A stretch of DNA of 64,000 nucleotides. Source: Stenotrophomonas bentonitica (lineage in GTDB: Bacteria; Pseudomonadota; Gammaproteobacteria; Xanthomonadales; Xanthomonadaceae). Under the pieces are notes generated by a model. That model was not told where the DNA came from. It made no database searches and saw nothing but the letters and a program-made list of their open reading frames with translations. Location of the stretch: contig NZ_JAAZUH010000002.1 in the NCBI RefSeq assembly GCF_013185915.1, positions 186,001 through 250,000 on the forward strand, written 5' to 3'. Made by a program: the position numbers and the translations under genes. Shown one piece after another: positions 26,728-35,632 of this stretch; positions within the stretch are counted from its first letter, which is position 1; each line of letters opens with the position of its first letter.

Positions 26728-29487
26728 TCAGAACTTGTAGTTCACACCCAGCATGTAGGTCCGGCCCCACTCGATGTACTCCAGCGGACGGTCCTTGGTG
26801 CCCGCATAGGTGCGGTACGGCTCGTTGGTCAGGTTGCTGCCCTGCAGCAGCAGGGTCAGTCCGTGCAGGCTGCTGCTGTCGGCGAAGGTGTAGCTGACCT
26901 GCGCGTCGGTCACGTTCTCGCCGACCACGTAACGCAGGGTGCGGTTGCCGTTGAAGTTGCCGATTTCACCGATGAAGTCCGAACGACGGCGCTGGCTCAC
27001 GCGTGCTTCGAAGCCATTGCGCTCGAAGTAGGCGGTGAAGTTGTACACGCGCTCGGACAGGCCCGGCAGGCTGATCGGATCGCTACCCACGCTGGAGGCG
27101 CTTTCCGGGTCCAGGATCTTGATGTCGCTGTCGTTGAAGGTGGCGCTGGCCTGCACGCCGAAACCACGCAGCGGCTCGGCGATCATTTCCAGCGGGAACG
27201 AAGCGGTCAGTTCCAGGCCACGCAGGGTGCCGCCTTCGCCGTTCTGCGGCGCCGAGAACGTACCGATGGTCTGCACCGGCGCAATCATCCCCGGCGGCGG
27301 CACGTAGTTGGCCAGCAGGTTGCTGAAGTCGTAGTCGTCCACCGACTGGGTGTAGACGTAGCTCTTCAGGTCCTTGTAGAACACCGCAGCCGCCACGTAC
27401 GCCTTCTCGCCGAAGTACTTTTCGTACGAGAGGTCGATGGCGTTTGCGCGCCACGGATCCAGCAGCGGGTTGCCGCCACTGCCGCCCGGCTTGCCGGTGG
27501 CGGTGTCCACGCCGAACTCCAGGCCGGCGCGCATCTGGTCCACGCGCGGACGCGCCACCTGCTTTGCCACTGCGAAGCGCAGGGTCTGCTGGTGCGGGAA
27601 CATGAAGGCCAGGTTCAAGCTCGGCAGCCAGTCGGTGTAGGTCTTGCCTTCGTCGATCGGCAGCACTTCCTGGCCGGCCGGGCGCGAGCGGTCGAAGTAG
27701 TTCGACTGCGAGCTCTGGTCGGTGCGGATCATCTGCACGCCCACGTTGCCGCGCACGCCCACTTCACCGATATCGGTGTTGATGTTGGCACGCACCCACG
27801 CGGTGGTGGTCTTTTCCTGCACCACCCACGACTTCGGAATCAGGTAGTCCAGGTTGGTGACCGGGTTGAACACCATGTAGCGGTCGACCGCGGCCGGCAC
27901 GTTCCAGGCCGGGATGTAGCCGATGCCGGCAAAGCCCAGGTTGACCGGACGGTACTGAAGGTCGCTGCCGACGTTGGCGTCGCCCTGCGCACCGAGCAGG
28001 ATGTTGCCTTCGGCCTGGGTCTTTTCCTTGCGGCGGTCCGCGTAGTTCACGCCCACGTCCACGTCCTGGAACCAGGACAGCGCCTCGGGCATGTTGAACG
28101 TGCCCTGCAGGCGTGCACCCTTCAGGCGGTCTTCCACCTGCGGCACCTTGCCGTAGCCCGAGCCGTAGATGGTGTTGGTCAGGTACAGGGCTTCGGGATT
28201 GGAGTAGTCCAGGCCCGGGCGGATCTGCGAGAAGCCATCGCCATTGACGGTCAGGCCGATGGTGTCCAGCTGCGGCATCGGGGTGAGCTGCAGGTTGTTC
28301 TCCAGGTTCAGCTCGTCGCGGGTGGCCTTGGAGTAGTTCACGTCGGCGGTCAGCTTGAAGCTGTCGAAGGTCAGCTCGTTGTTCCAGCCGAACGCATCGA
28401 TCTTGTCTTCGCGCTTGTTGTACATGCCGCGCACCAGCGGGTACACGCCGCTGGCGGTGCCACCGGTGAAGGTACCGTTGCCGTTGACCTGCGGGTTGCT
28501 GATGAACAGGCCCGGGCTGTAGCCGCCGTTGTAGTTGCTGAGGTTGACCTCGAACTGGTTGGCGGTGTCGATCTGCTCGGCTTCGGTGTGGAACAGGTCC
28601 AGCGTGCTGGTCCACGTGTTCGACGGGCGGAACTGCACGGTGGCCATGTAGCCGTCGCGCTTGGCGTTGCCGGTACGGCGCAGCGCCTTGATGCCGTCGG
28701 AGAACGCGGTGCCCGGCGCAACACCCGGGCGGTTGCCCTGGTCGGTCTGCTCGGTGGTCCACGGCTCGTACAGGCCGACCTGGTTTTCCTGGATCGGGTT
28801 GTCGCTGTGCGCGTAACCGATCGCCAGGCCCCAGGTGTTGTCGGCGAACTGGTCGATGTAGCTGGCGCTGAAGCGGTTGCCGAAGGCGTCCACGTTGGCG
28901 GCCTTGCCCAGCGAGTTCTTCGAGTAGCGGCCGCTCAGTGCGATCACGCGTTCGCTGAAGGCCAGCGGGCGCACGGTCTGCATGTCGATGGTACCGGACA
29001 GGCCCTGGCCGACCAGCGCCGCGTCGGGGGTCTTGTACACGGTCACGCCGTTGACCAGTTCGGACGGGTACTGGTCGAATTCGACGCTGCGGTTGTCGCC
29101 GGTGCTGACCACTTCACGCCCGTTGAGCAGGGTGGTGGCGAAGTCCGGGGACAGGCCGCGCACGCTGATCACCTGGGCACGGCCGGCCACGCGCTGTGCG
29201 GCCAGGCCGGGCAGGCGGGCCAGCGACTCGGCGATGCTGACATCCGGCAGCTTGCCGATGTCTTCGGCCGAGATCACTTCGACCACCGAGGTGGCGTCCT
29301 GCTTGATCTGGATGGCGTTTTCGATGCCGCGGCGGATGCCGGTGACCTGCACGGTGTCCAGGTCGGTGGCGGCGGTACCGGCCGGCGGCGCGGTGCTCGA
29401 CGTGGTGGTGGACTGCGCCGACGCCAACAGCGGCGTCAGGGCGACGGCCAGCGCGATACTCAGCGCGCTGCGCTTGCGATTCAACAT
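26728..29487 (-). CDS. TonB-dependent receptor for alpha-glucan oligosaccharides
   Basis: The ATG at 29487 is preceded by GGGAGGGGAAA and gives 919 residues with a signal peptide ending LLASAQS. The plug begins DTVQVTGIRRGIENAIQIKQ, with GKLPDVSIAESLARLPG and LLNGREVVSTGDNR, all typical of the Caulobacter MalA/Xanthomonas class of carbohydrate receptors. The barrel ends in an aromatic residue (YKF), as outer-membrane proteins do. It should import maltodextrins across the outer membrane with TonB energy. The operator at 29616 lies just upstream. Confidence 0.92.
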   Translation of the reverse strand: MLNRKRSALSIALAVALTPLLASAQSTTTSSTAPPAGTAATDLDTVQVTGIRRGIENAIQIKQDATSVVEVISAEDIGKLPDVSIAESLARLPGLAAQRVAGRAQVISVRGLSPDFATTLLNGREVVSTGDNRSVEFDQYPSELVNGVTVYKTPDAALVGQGLSGTIDMQTVRPLAFSERVIALSGRYSKNSLGKAANVDAFGNRFSASYIDQFADNTWGLAIGYAHSDNPIQENQVGLYEPWTTEQTDQGNRPGVAPGTAFSDGIKALRRTGNAKRDGYMATVQFRPSNTWTSTLDLFHTEAEQIDTANQFEVNLSNYNGGYSPGLFISNPQVNGNGTFTGGTASGVYPLVRGMYNKREDKIDAFGWNNELTFDSFKLTADVNYSKATRDELNLENNLQLTPMPQLDTIGLTVNGDGFSQIRPGLDYSNPEALYLTNTIYGSGYGKVPQVEDRLKGARLQGTFNMPEALSWFQDVDVGVNYADRRKEKTQAEGNILLGAQGDANVGSDLQYRPVNLGFAGIGYIPAWNVPAAVDRYMVFNPVTNLDYLIPKSWVVQEKTTTAWVRANINTDIGEVGVRGNVGVQMIRTDQSSQSNYFDRSRPAGQEVLPIDEGKTYTDWLPSLNLAFMFPHQQTLRFAVAKQVARPRVDQMRAGLEFGVDTATGKPGGSGGNPLLDPWRANAIDLSYEKYFGEKAYVAAAVFYKDLKSYVYTQSVDDYDFSNLLANYVPPPGMIAPVQTIGTFSAPQNGEGGTLRGLELTASFPLEMIAEPLRGFGVQASATFNDSDIKILDPESASSVGSDPISLPGLSERVYNFTAYFERNGFEARVSQRRRSDFIGEIGNFNGNRTLRYVVGENVTDAQVSYTFADSSSLHGLTLLLQGSNLTNEPYRTYAGTKDRPLEYIEWGRTYMLGVNYKF

Positions 29488-29615
29488 TTTCCCCTCCCAG
29501 GCAATGTTGCCAAACATGTTGTGATCAACGGCGATGCGTTGCCGCAGGTGTCATGGCGCGGTGGCCGTTGACTGCGTGGCTATGGTAGGCAGCGCGCCTC
29601 CGGCGTGAATCACCC

Positions 29616-29629
29616 TGCATACGTATTCA
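29616..29629 (-). promoter_or_regulatory. LacI-type operator, copy 2 (TGAATACGTATGCA on the minus strand)
   Basis: TGCATACGTATTCA on the plus strand is the exact reverse complement of the copies at 24835 and 31795. It lies 129 bases upstream of the receptor ATG and 26 bases before the GH97 stop codon, so it serves the receptor promoter. This allows the receptor to be induced separately from the upstream GH97 gene. Confidence 0.75.
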
Positions 29630-29654
29630 ATGGATATGCAGGGATTGAAACCGG

Positions 29655-31721
29655 TTACATCGGGCTGAACCGGATGGCTTGACCGCCGCCCGGTGCCAGC
29701 ACGATGGTCAGGGTGTCGGCGCTGGTCACCTCGCGGGTTTCGCGCGCGAATGCGAACGGGTTGCGCTGGTAATCGGCGCCCTCTCCATCGCGGTAGATCT
29801 CGGCGCGGTAGCGCACGCCCGGCTCCAGGAACGACAGCGGTACCGGCAGCGCGCGGCCGTGTTCGTCGGTGATGCTGCCCAGGAACCAGTCGCGGCTGTT
29901 GCGGTCCTTGCGGGCGATGGTCACGTAGTCGCCGACTTCCCCATCCAGCACCCGGGTGTCATCCCAGTCCACCGCCACGTCTTCGATGAACTGGAACGCC
30001 TCGCGGTGCTGTTCATAGTGTTCAGGCAGGTCCGCGGCCATCTGGATCGGGCTGTAGATCACCACGTACAGCGCCAGCTGGCGGGCCAGGGTGCTCGGAA
30101 TGGCCTGTCCGTGGCGGCCCTTCAGGCTGAGGATGCCCGGGGTGTAGTCCATCGGCCCGGACAGCATGCGGGTGAATACCAGGTTGACCTCGTGCTCGGG
30201 CGGGTTCGGCGGCTGGCCCCAGGCGTTGTATTCCATGCCGCGGGCACCTTCGCGCGAGATCCAATTGGGGTAGGTGCGGCGCAGGCCGGTGTCCTTGATC
30301 GGCTCATGCGGGTTCACCGCGATGTGCCGCTTCGCCGCTTCCTGCACGACCTTCAGGTGATGGCGCGCCATGAACTGCCCGTCGTGCCACTCGCGCCACA
30401 GCGGGCCGCCGGCCGGGTTGCGCCGGTCGACCTGGCCGTCGTCGCAGACATAGCCGCTCTTGAACGAGTCCACGCCCAGCCGTGCATACAGGTCCAGCGC
30501 CGCGCCGAGCTGGTCTTCGTAATGCTCGATCGCACAGCCGGTTTCATGGTGGCCGATCAGGTGCACGCCCTTTTTCGCCCCGTAGGCCGACAGCGCGTCG
30601 ATGTCGAAGTCGGGGGTGGCCCGGGTGAAGTCGAAGTCGTAGCCATTGCCGACCCAGTTGCCGTCCCAGCCCGGGTTCCAGCCTTCCACCAGCACGCCGC
30701 GGAAGCCGTGCTTCGCGGCAAAGTCGATCACCTTCTTCGTCTTGGCCGTGGTCGCGGCATGCTTCGGACCGGTCGCCCAGCTCTCCTGGTCCAGGTGCAT
30801 CGACCACCACACGCCCAGGTACTTGGACGGTTTGACCCAGCTCACATCGCCCAGCACGTTGGGCTCGTTGAGGTTGAGGATCAGGTTGGACTCGACCAGG
30901 CCGCCGGCCTGGTCGCTGATCTGCAGGGTGCGCCACGGCGTGCTGAAGGGCAGGGTGCGGCGCACCTTCCAGCCTTCGGCCGACGGCGACAGCTGCGCAC
31001 GCAGGCGCTGGCCGTCGGTACGGCGCAGCCACATGCCGGCGTAGTCGACCAACGCGGCTTCATGGATCGCCACGTGCAGCCCGTCGCGGCTGCGCAGGGT
31101 CAGCGGGGTGTGTGCCAGCGGCACCTGGTCCAGCGGGGTGCGCTGGTACAGGTATTCGTAATGGATCGGCTCGCCGGCGGGGATCCACCACGCGGTCGAC
31201 TCGGGCGCGATCGCGAACTCGGTCAGCTCGTCGTCGATGATCGCCTCGCGCAGGCCCGGCTGTTGCGGGAAGTGGTAGCGGAAGCCCAGGCCGTCGTCGT
31301 AGACGCGGAACACCACGTCCAGCAGGCGCTTGGCGCCACTGCGCTCGCCCAGCTGCACGGTCACTTCGTTGTAGTGGTTGCGCACGCTGCGGCGTTCGCC
31401 CCACGGTTGTTCCCAGGTGTCGTCGACACTGCGCGTGTCCTGCCCCAGCACTTCCAGGTCGCGGTCGAGGCGGCCGTCGCGCAGCTGGAAGCCCAGCTTC
31501 GACTCGGCCACCACGGTCTGGCCCAGCCGCTCGACCCGGTAGCTCGGGTTGCCACCGTCGAGCTGCAGCGACACCTTCAGCACCTTGCCGGGTGAACTGG
31601 CACTGGCCACGGTGACCGGCTCGGCCTGCGCAGCCACCGCGCAGAACAGCAACGACATGGCCAGCCAGGCCAGCGGACGGGGCGCACGCAACGCGCGCGG
31701 CAACGCAACAACCAAAGGCAT
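29655..31721 (-). CDS. GH97 family alpha-glucosidase (SusB-like)
   Basis: The 688-residue protein begins at ATG 31721 behind a strong GGGAGGGG and has a signal peptide (LAWLAMSLLFCAVAAQA). The N-terminal beta-sandwich is followed by a (beta/alpha)8 barrel with VNPHEPIKDTGLRRTYPNW and REGARGMEYNAWGQPPNPPE, the stretches that hold the catalytic and Ca-binding glutamates in inverting GH97 enzymes. Length matches SusB (about 700). It probably trims alpha-glucans to glucose in the periplasm. It is divergent from the six-hairpin gene, with the third operator between. Confidence 0.9.
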   Translation of the reverse strand: MPLVVALPRALRAPRPLAWLAMSLLFCAVAAQAEPVTVASASSPGKVLKVSLQLDGGNPSYRVERLGQTVVAESKLGFQLRDGRLDRDLEVLGQDTRSVDDTWEQPWGERRSVRNHYNEVTVQLGERSGAKRLLDVVFRVYDDGLGFRYHFPQQPGLREAIIDDELTEFAIAPESTAWWIPAGEPIHYEYLYQRTPLDQVPLAHTPLTLRSRDGLHVAIHEAALVDYAGMWLRRTDGQRLRAQLSPSAEGWKVRRTLPFSTPWRTLQISDQAGGLVESNLILNLNEPNVLGDVSWVKPSKYLGVWWSMHLDQESWATGPKHAATTAKTKKVIDFAAKHGFRGVLVEGWNPGWDGNWVGNGYDFDFTRATPDFDIDALSAYGAKKGVHLIGHHETGCAIEHYEDQLGAALDLYARLGVDSFKSGYVCDDGQVDRRNPAGGPLWREWHDGQFMARHHLKVVQEAAKRHIAVNPHEPIKDTGLRRTYPNWISREGARGMEYNAWGQPPNPPEHEVNLVFTRMLSGPMDYTPGILSLKGRHGQAIPSTLARQLALYVVIYSPIQMAADLPEHYEQHREAFQFIEDVAVDWDDTRVLDGEVGDYVTIARKDRNSRDWFLGSITDEHGRALPVPLSFLEPGVRYRAEIYRDGEGADYQRNPFAFARETREVTSADTLTIVLAPGGGQAIRFSPM

Positions 31722-31794
31722 TTCCCCTCCCAGGGCAGCCGGAACCTGCCCCGGACTATAGCCACGCGGTCCGCCGCATCACCGCGCCAGGCCA

Positions 31795-31808
31795 TGAATA
31801 CGTATGCA
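31795..31808. promoter_or_regulatory. LacI-type operator, copy 3 (TGAATACGTATGCA)
   Basis: Exact third copy, in the 234-base divergent space between the GH97 gene (74 bases away) and the six-hairpin glycosidase (147 bases away). One site here can control both directions. Confidence 0.75.
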
Positions 31809-31955
31809 AGCGGGCGGCAACCGGCGTGTCTCGCCTACCATGCAGGCAGGCACCCTGGGAGGGGGCCGCGAGGACAGCGCTCCGGCGCTGTTGAACCACA
31901 CCGCGTGCAAGAAGGGAGGAAGGCAGACGGGCAAACGCCGGTCGGCCGCTTTTCG

Positions 31956-34148
31956 ATGCTGAAGACGATCTGCCTGACCGCTGCCCTTGGGGCGGCGCTG
32001 TTGTCCACCGCTGCTGCGGCGGACCTCACCTTCGATGGCCGCAGTGCGCGCGCCAGCGTCGCCGCCGATGGCAGCTTCACGCTGCTGTCCGATGGCACGC
32101 CGGTGGCGATCGCCGCCCAGCCGATGCGCAGCCAGACCGGCAGCGTGATGTTCGACGCCCTGTTCGCGCTGGCCCAGCAGGAAATGGCGGCCAACCGCGT
32201 GGACGCGATCCGCGATCCCGCCTTCAACTTCGGCAAGCCAGTTAACTGCGAGTGCTTCGAGACCGGCGCGCGCTGGCCGTATGTGTGGACGCGCGATGTG
32301 AGCTTTGCGGCTGACCTGGCGCTGGCCCGGCTGGATCCGGTGCGTACCCGCCAGTCGTTGCAGTTCAAACTCTCCAAAGCCCGCGACGGACATACCCCCG
32401 GCCTGTTCGTGGCCCAGGACACCGGCTCGGGCGGCAGCTGGCCGATCAGCAGCGACCGCGTGGTGTGGTTCCTGGCCGCGCGCGACCTGCACGACAACGC
32501 CGCGTTCACCGAGCAGACCTGGCAGGCCCTGCAGGCCACGCTGGCGCAGGACCGCGCGATGGTGTTCGACCCGCGCACCGGCCTGTACCGGGGCGAGACC
32601 TCGTTCCTGGACTGGCGCGAGCAGACCTACCCGGACTGGACCCGCGAGGACGTGCGCTTCATCGGCGACTCGTTCGCGCTGTCCACCAACGTGCTGCACT
32701 ACCAGGCGCTGCGCCTGGCCGAGCGCTTCGCACGCGAGCGCGGCGACGGTCGCGCCACAGAGTACGCCGCGTGGGCCGATGCCCTGGCCACGCAGATCGA
32801 CGCGCGCTTCTGGCGCGAAGACGCCGGCATGTACATGAGCTACATCGGCGAAGCCGCGCATCCGGTGCCCTACGCCAAGTACGACCTGCTCGGCATTTCG
32901 CTGGGCGTGCTGGCCGAGGTGTTCCCGGCCGACCGTGCACGCCGCGCGCTGGCCAACTACCCGTATGTAGAGGGCGGCAGCCCGGTGGTATGGCCGCAGG
33001 AAGCGCAGCAGCCGATCTACCACAACCGCGCGGTGTGGCCGTTCGTCAGCGGCTACTCGCTGCGCGCCGCCCGCAAGGTGGGCGATGCCATCCGCATCCA
33101 GCGCGAGATCGAATCGCTGATGCGCGGCAGCGCGCTGGCCGGTTCGAACATGGAGAATTACGAGATGCGCACCCTCGCGGTGCACGTCGACGAAGGCGCG
33201 CTGAGCGGCCCGGTGGTCAATTCCCCCCGTCAGCTGTGGTCGGTAGCGGGTTATCTCTCCATGGTGCTGGAAGGCGTGTTCGGCGTAGGGGCCGACGGCA
33301 GCGTGACGCCCCAACTGCCGACGGCCCTGGTCCCGCAGCTGTTCGGCACCCGCACCAGCATCCAACTCAACGACGGCACGACCACCTATGTTCTCCAGCG
33401 CCCCGAGAGGCTGGAAGGCACCCTGCTGGTCGCCGAGAGCGTGAAGCGCAACGCCAACACGGTCACCGTGAAACTGCGTAGCGACACGCCACGCGTGTCC
33501 CACGCATCCCCCACCGAAACCAACCTCTTCGCCCCACCCACACCAAAGGCTCCGGTGCTGGTCGCCCAAGCGGACAACGCCTGGGTCGCCACCATCCCCG
33601 CCAACCATCTCCTCTGGCAGGACGGCAAACAGGTACCCGGTGCCACCACCTACACGTTGACCGACGACGGCTATCGCCACTGCTTCACACTCACCCGTCG
33701 CGAAGGTGCGTTGGAATCCCTGCACAGCCCCATGACCTGCGTCGGCCCGCAGCACACCCTGGCCGGCGCCACCCACTGGACCTGGTCCGCACCCGCGCCC
33801 ACCCGCGTCCGCCTGCGCCTGCGCTACGACAACCCCAACGGCCCGATCAACACCGGCGTCACCGCCGCGGTGAAGCAGCTGGCCGTGCAATGCAGCGGCC
33901 AGCCGCCGCAGCGCGCCACCGTGGTGATGCCACACAGCGTCGGGCTTCAGGACTCCACCGCCGCCGAATTCGACCTGCCCAAGGGCAGCTGCACGTTCAC
34001 CCTGGAACCGGGCTTCAACATGAGCGCACTGGAACACTTCGCCCAGTACAACGGCGGCAAGGGCGGGCGCGACGGCGTGCTCAATGCGGCCAACGTCAGC
34101 GCGCTGCTGCTCGCGCCCGTTGCCGGCGACGTGGAGGCCGCACGATGA
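31956..34148 (+). CDS. Secreted six-hairpin glycosidase-like protein
   Basis: The ATG at 31956 gives 730 residues with a signal peptide (MLKTICLTAALGAALLSTAAAAD). An upstream frame extension would run through the operator and is rejected. The catalytic part looks like an (alpha/alpha)6 barrel: CFETGARWPYVWTRDVSFAA, WPISSDRVVWFLAARDLHDN, FLDWREQTYPDWTRED and VWPQEAQQPIYHNRAVWPF. It probably removes glucose from branched alpha-glucans, but I cannot name the GH family. Oddly, codons 508-515 coincide with a SMAG palindrome (33478-33501). It overlaps the transporter gene by four bases. Confidence 0.75.
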   Translation: MLKTICLTAALGAALLSTAAAADLTFDGRSARASVAADGSFTLLSDGTPVAIAAQPMRSQTGSVMFDALFALAQQEMAANRVDAIRDPAFNFGKPVNCECFETGARWPYVWTRDVSFAADLALARLDPVRTRQSLQFKLSKARDGHTPGLFVAQDTGSGGSWPISSDRVVWFLAARDLHDNAAFTEQTWQALQATLAQDRAMVFDPRTGLYRGETSFLDWREQTYPDWTREDVRFIGDSFALSTNVLHYQALRLAERFARERGDGRATEYAAWADALATQIDARFWREDAGMYMSYIGEAAHPVPYAKYDLLGISLGVLAEVFPADRARRALANYPYVEGGSPVVWPQEAQQPIYHNRAVWPFVSGYSLRAARKVGDAIRIQREIESLMRGSALAGSNMENYEMRTLAVHVDEGALSGPVVNSPRQLWSVAGYLSMVLEGVFGVGADGSVTPQLPTALVPQLFGTRTSIQLNDGTTTYVLQRPERLEGTLLVAESVKRNANTVTVKLRSDTPRVSHASPTETNLFAPPTPKAPVLVAQADNAWVATIPANHLLWQDGKQVPGATTYTLTDDGYRHCFTLTRREGALESLHSPMTCVGPQHTLAGATHWTWSAPAPTRVRLRLRYDNPNGPINTGVTAAVKQLAVQCSGQPPQRATVVMPHSVGLQDSTAAEFDLPKGSCTFTLEPGFNMSALEHFAQYNGGKGGRDGVLNAANVSALLLAPVAGDVEAAR
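33478..33501 (+). repeat. SMAG (REP) palindrome inside a coding sequence
   Basis: GTAG CGACACGC-CAC-GCGTGTC plus C, nearly identical to the element at 16355-16376, lies in frame inside the six-hairpin glycosidase gene and is read as RSDTPRVSH. REP elements are normally intergenic. Confidence 0.75.
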
Positions 34149-35632
34149 GCCGTCCCGCCAAGCCCACACTGTCGTTCTGGCAGATCTGGAACATGTGCTT
34201 CGGCTTCCTCGGCATCCAGTTCGGCTTCGCCCTGCAGAACGCCAATGCCAGCCGCATCTTCGAAACCCTGGGCGCGCCGATGGACGCGGTGCCCGGGCTG
34301 TGGATCGCCGCGCCGCTGACCGGCCTGCTGGTGCAGCCGATCATCGGCTATCTGTCCGACCGCACCTGGACCCGCTGGGGCCGACGTCGTCCGTACTTCA
34401 TGATCGGCGCGGTACTCACCACGCTGGCCTTGCTGGTGATGCCGAACTCGCCGACGCTGTGGATCGCCGCCGGCACGCTGTGGGTACTGGACGCGTCGAT
34501 AAACGTCTCGATGGAACCGTTCCGCGCCTTCGTCGGCGACAAACTGGCCCCGCGCCAGCGCCCCACCGGCTACGCGATGCAGAGCTTCTTCATCGGCGTG
34601 GGCGCCATCGTTGCCAGCTTCCTGCCGTTCATCCTGGCCCACTTCGGCGTGGCCAACACCGCCCCGGCGGGCGAGATGCCGCCCACCGTGCGCTACGCGT
34701 TCTACTTCGGCGCCGTCGTGCTGCTGGCCTCGATCGCCTGGACCGTGTTCAGCACCCGCGAGTATTCGCCGGCCGAGTTGGCCAGCTTCGATGACGCCGA
34801 ACCGCCGGCGGTGCATCAGTCCGCGCCGCTGGCCGGGCCACCGCCGCTGCTGCAGATCGGGGCGTGGATCGTGCTCGGACTGGCCCTGGCCGCCGCCATC
34901 GCCTGGCGCGACGGCGACAAGATGCTCTACGTACTGGCCGGGCTGTGCATGGGCTACGGCCTGCTGCTGGGCGTGGCGCGGGTACTGCCCGGCCCGCACA
35001 TGCTGGCCACCATCGTCGGCGACCTGCGCAGCATGCCGCGTACCATGCGCCGGCTGGCGTGGGTGCAGTTCTTCTCGTGGTTCGCACTGTTCGCGATGTG
35101 GATATACACCACCGCGGCCGTGGCCGGCACCCACTTCGGTTCCACCGATCCGGCGTCGGCCGCATACAACGAAGGCGCCAACTGGGTGGGCGTGCTGTTC
35201 GGTGCCTACAACGGCTTTGCCGCGCTGGCCGCGTTGCTGATCCCGCTGATGGTGCGCTGGATGGGCCTGCGCCTGAGCCACCTGGTCAACCTGTGGCTGG
35301 GCGGCCTGGGACTGATTTCGCTGATGCTGATCGACGACCCGAAGTGGCTGCTGCTGTCGATGGTCGGCGTTGGTTTCGCCTGGGCCTCGATCCTGTCGCT
35401 GCCGTACGCGCTGCTGTCCGACAGTGTGCCGGCGGCCAAGATGGGCGTGTACATGGGCCTGTTCAATTTCTTCATCGTCATTCCGCAGCTGGTTGCGGCC
35501 AGCGCGCTTGGTTTCATGCTGCGCCTGTGGCTGGGCGGTGACCCGATGCACGTGCTGGCGCTGGGAGGCGCCAGCCTGCTGATCGCCGGGCTGTGCGTGC
35601 TGCGTGTTCCGTCCCACCAGGAGGTTGTCTGA
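34145..35632 (+). CDS. MFS sugar transporter (maltose/glucoside type)
   Basis: The ATG at 34145 overlaps the previous stop (ATGA) and gives 495 residues with about 12 membrane helices. The start IWNMCFGFLGIQFGFALQNA and the loop GYLSDRTWTRWGRRRPY match the sucrose/maltose-type carriers (SUT/SLC45-like) common in Xanthomonas and Caulobacter sugar loci. It should carry maltose or glucose across the inner membrane with a cation. It overlaps the alpha-amylase gene by one base. The lack of an ABC importer fits a TonB-receptor plus MFS import scheme. Confidence 0.88.
   Translation: MSRPAKPTLSFWQIWNMCFGFLGIQFGFALQNANASRIFETLGAPMDAVPGLWIAAPLTGLLVQPIIGYLSDRTWTRWGRRRPYFMIGAVLTTLALLVMPNSPTLWIAAGTLWVLDASINVSMEPFRAFVGDKLAPRQRPTGYAMQSFFIGVGAIVASFLPFILAHFGVANTAPAGEMPPTVRYAFYFGAVVLLASIAWTVFSTREYSPAELASFDDAEPPAVHQSAPLAGPPPLLQIGAWIVLGLALAAAIAWRDGDKMLYVLAGLCMGYGLLLGVARVLPGPHMLATIVGDLRSMPRTMRRLAWVQFFSWFALFAMWIYTTAAVAGTHFGSTDPASAAYNEGANWVGVLFGAYNGFAALAALLIPLMVRWMGLRLSHLVNLWLGGLGLISLMLIDDPKWLLLSMVGVGFAWASILSLPYALLSDSVPAAKMGVYMGLFNFFIVIPQLVAASALGFMLRLWLGGDPMHVLALGGASLLIAGLCVLRVPSHQEVV

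Noticed and set aside
31794..31955. Upstream extension of the six-hairpin glycosidase gene
   Set aside because: It would translate the operator at 31795-31808 and places 54 non-conserved residues before a perfect signal peptide.
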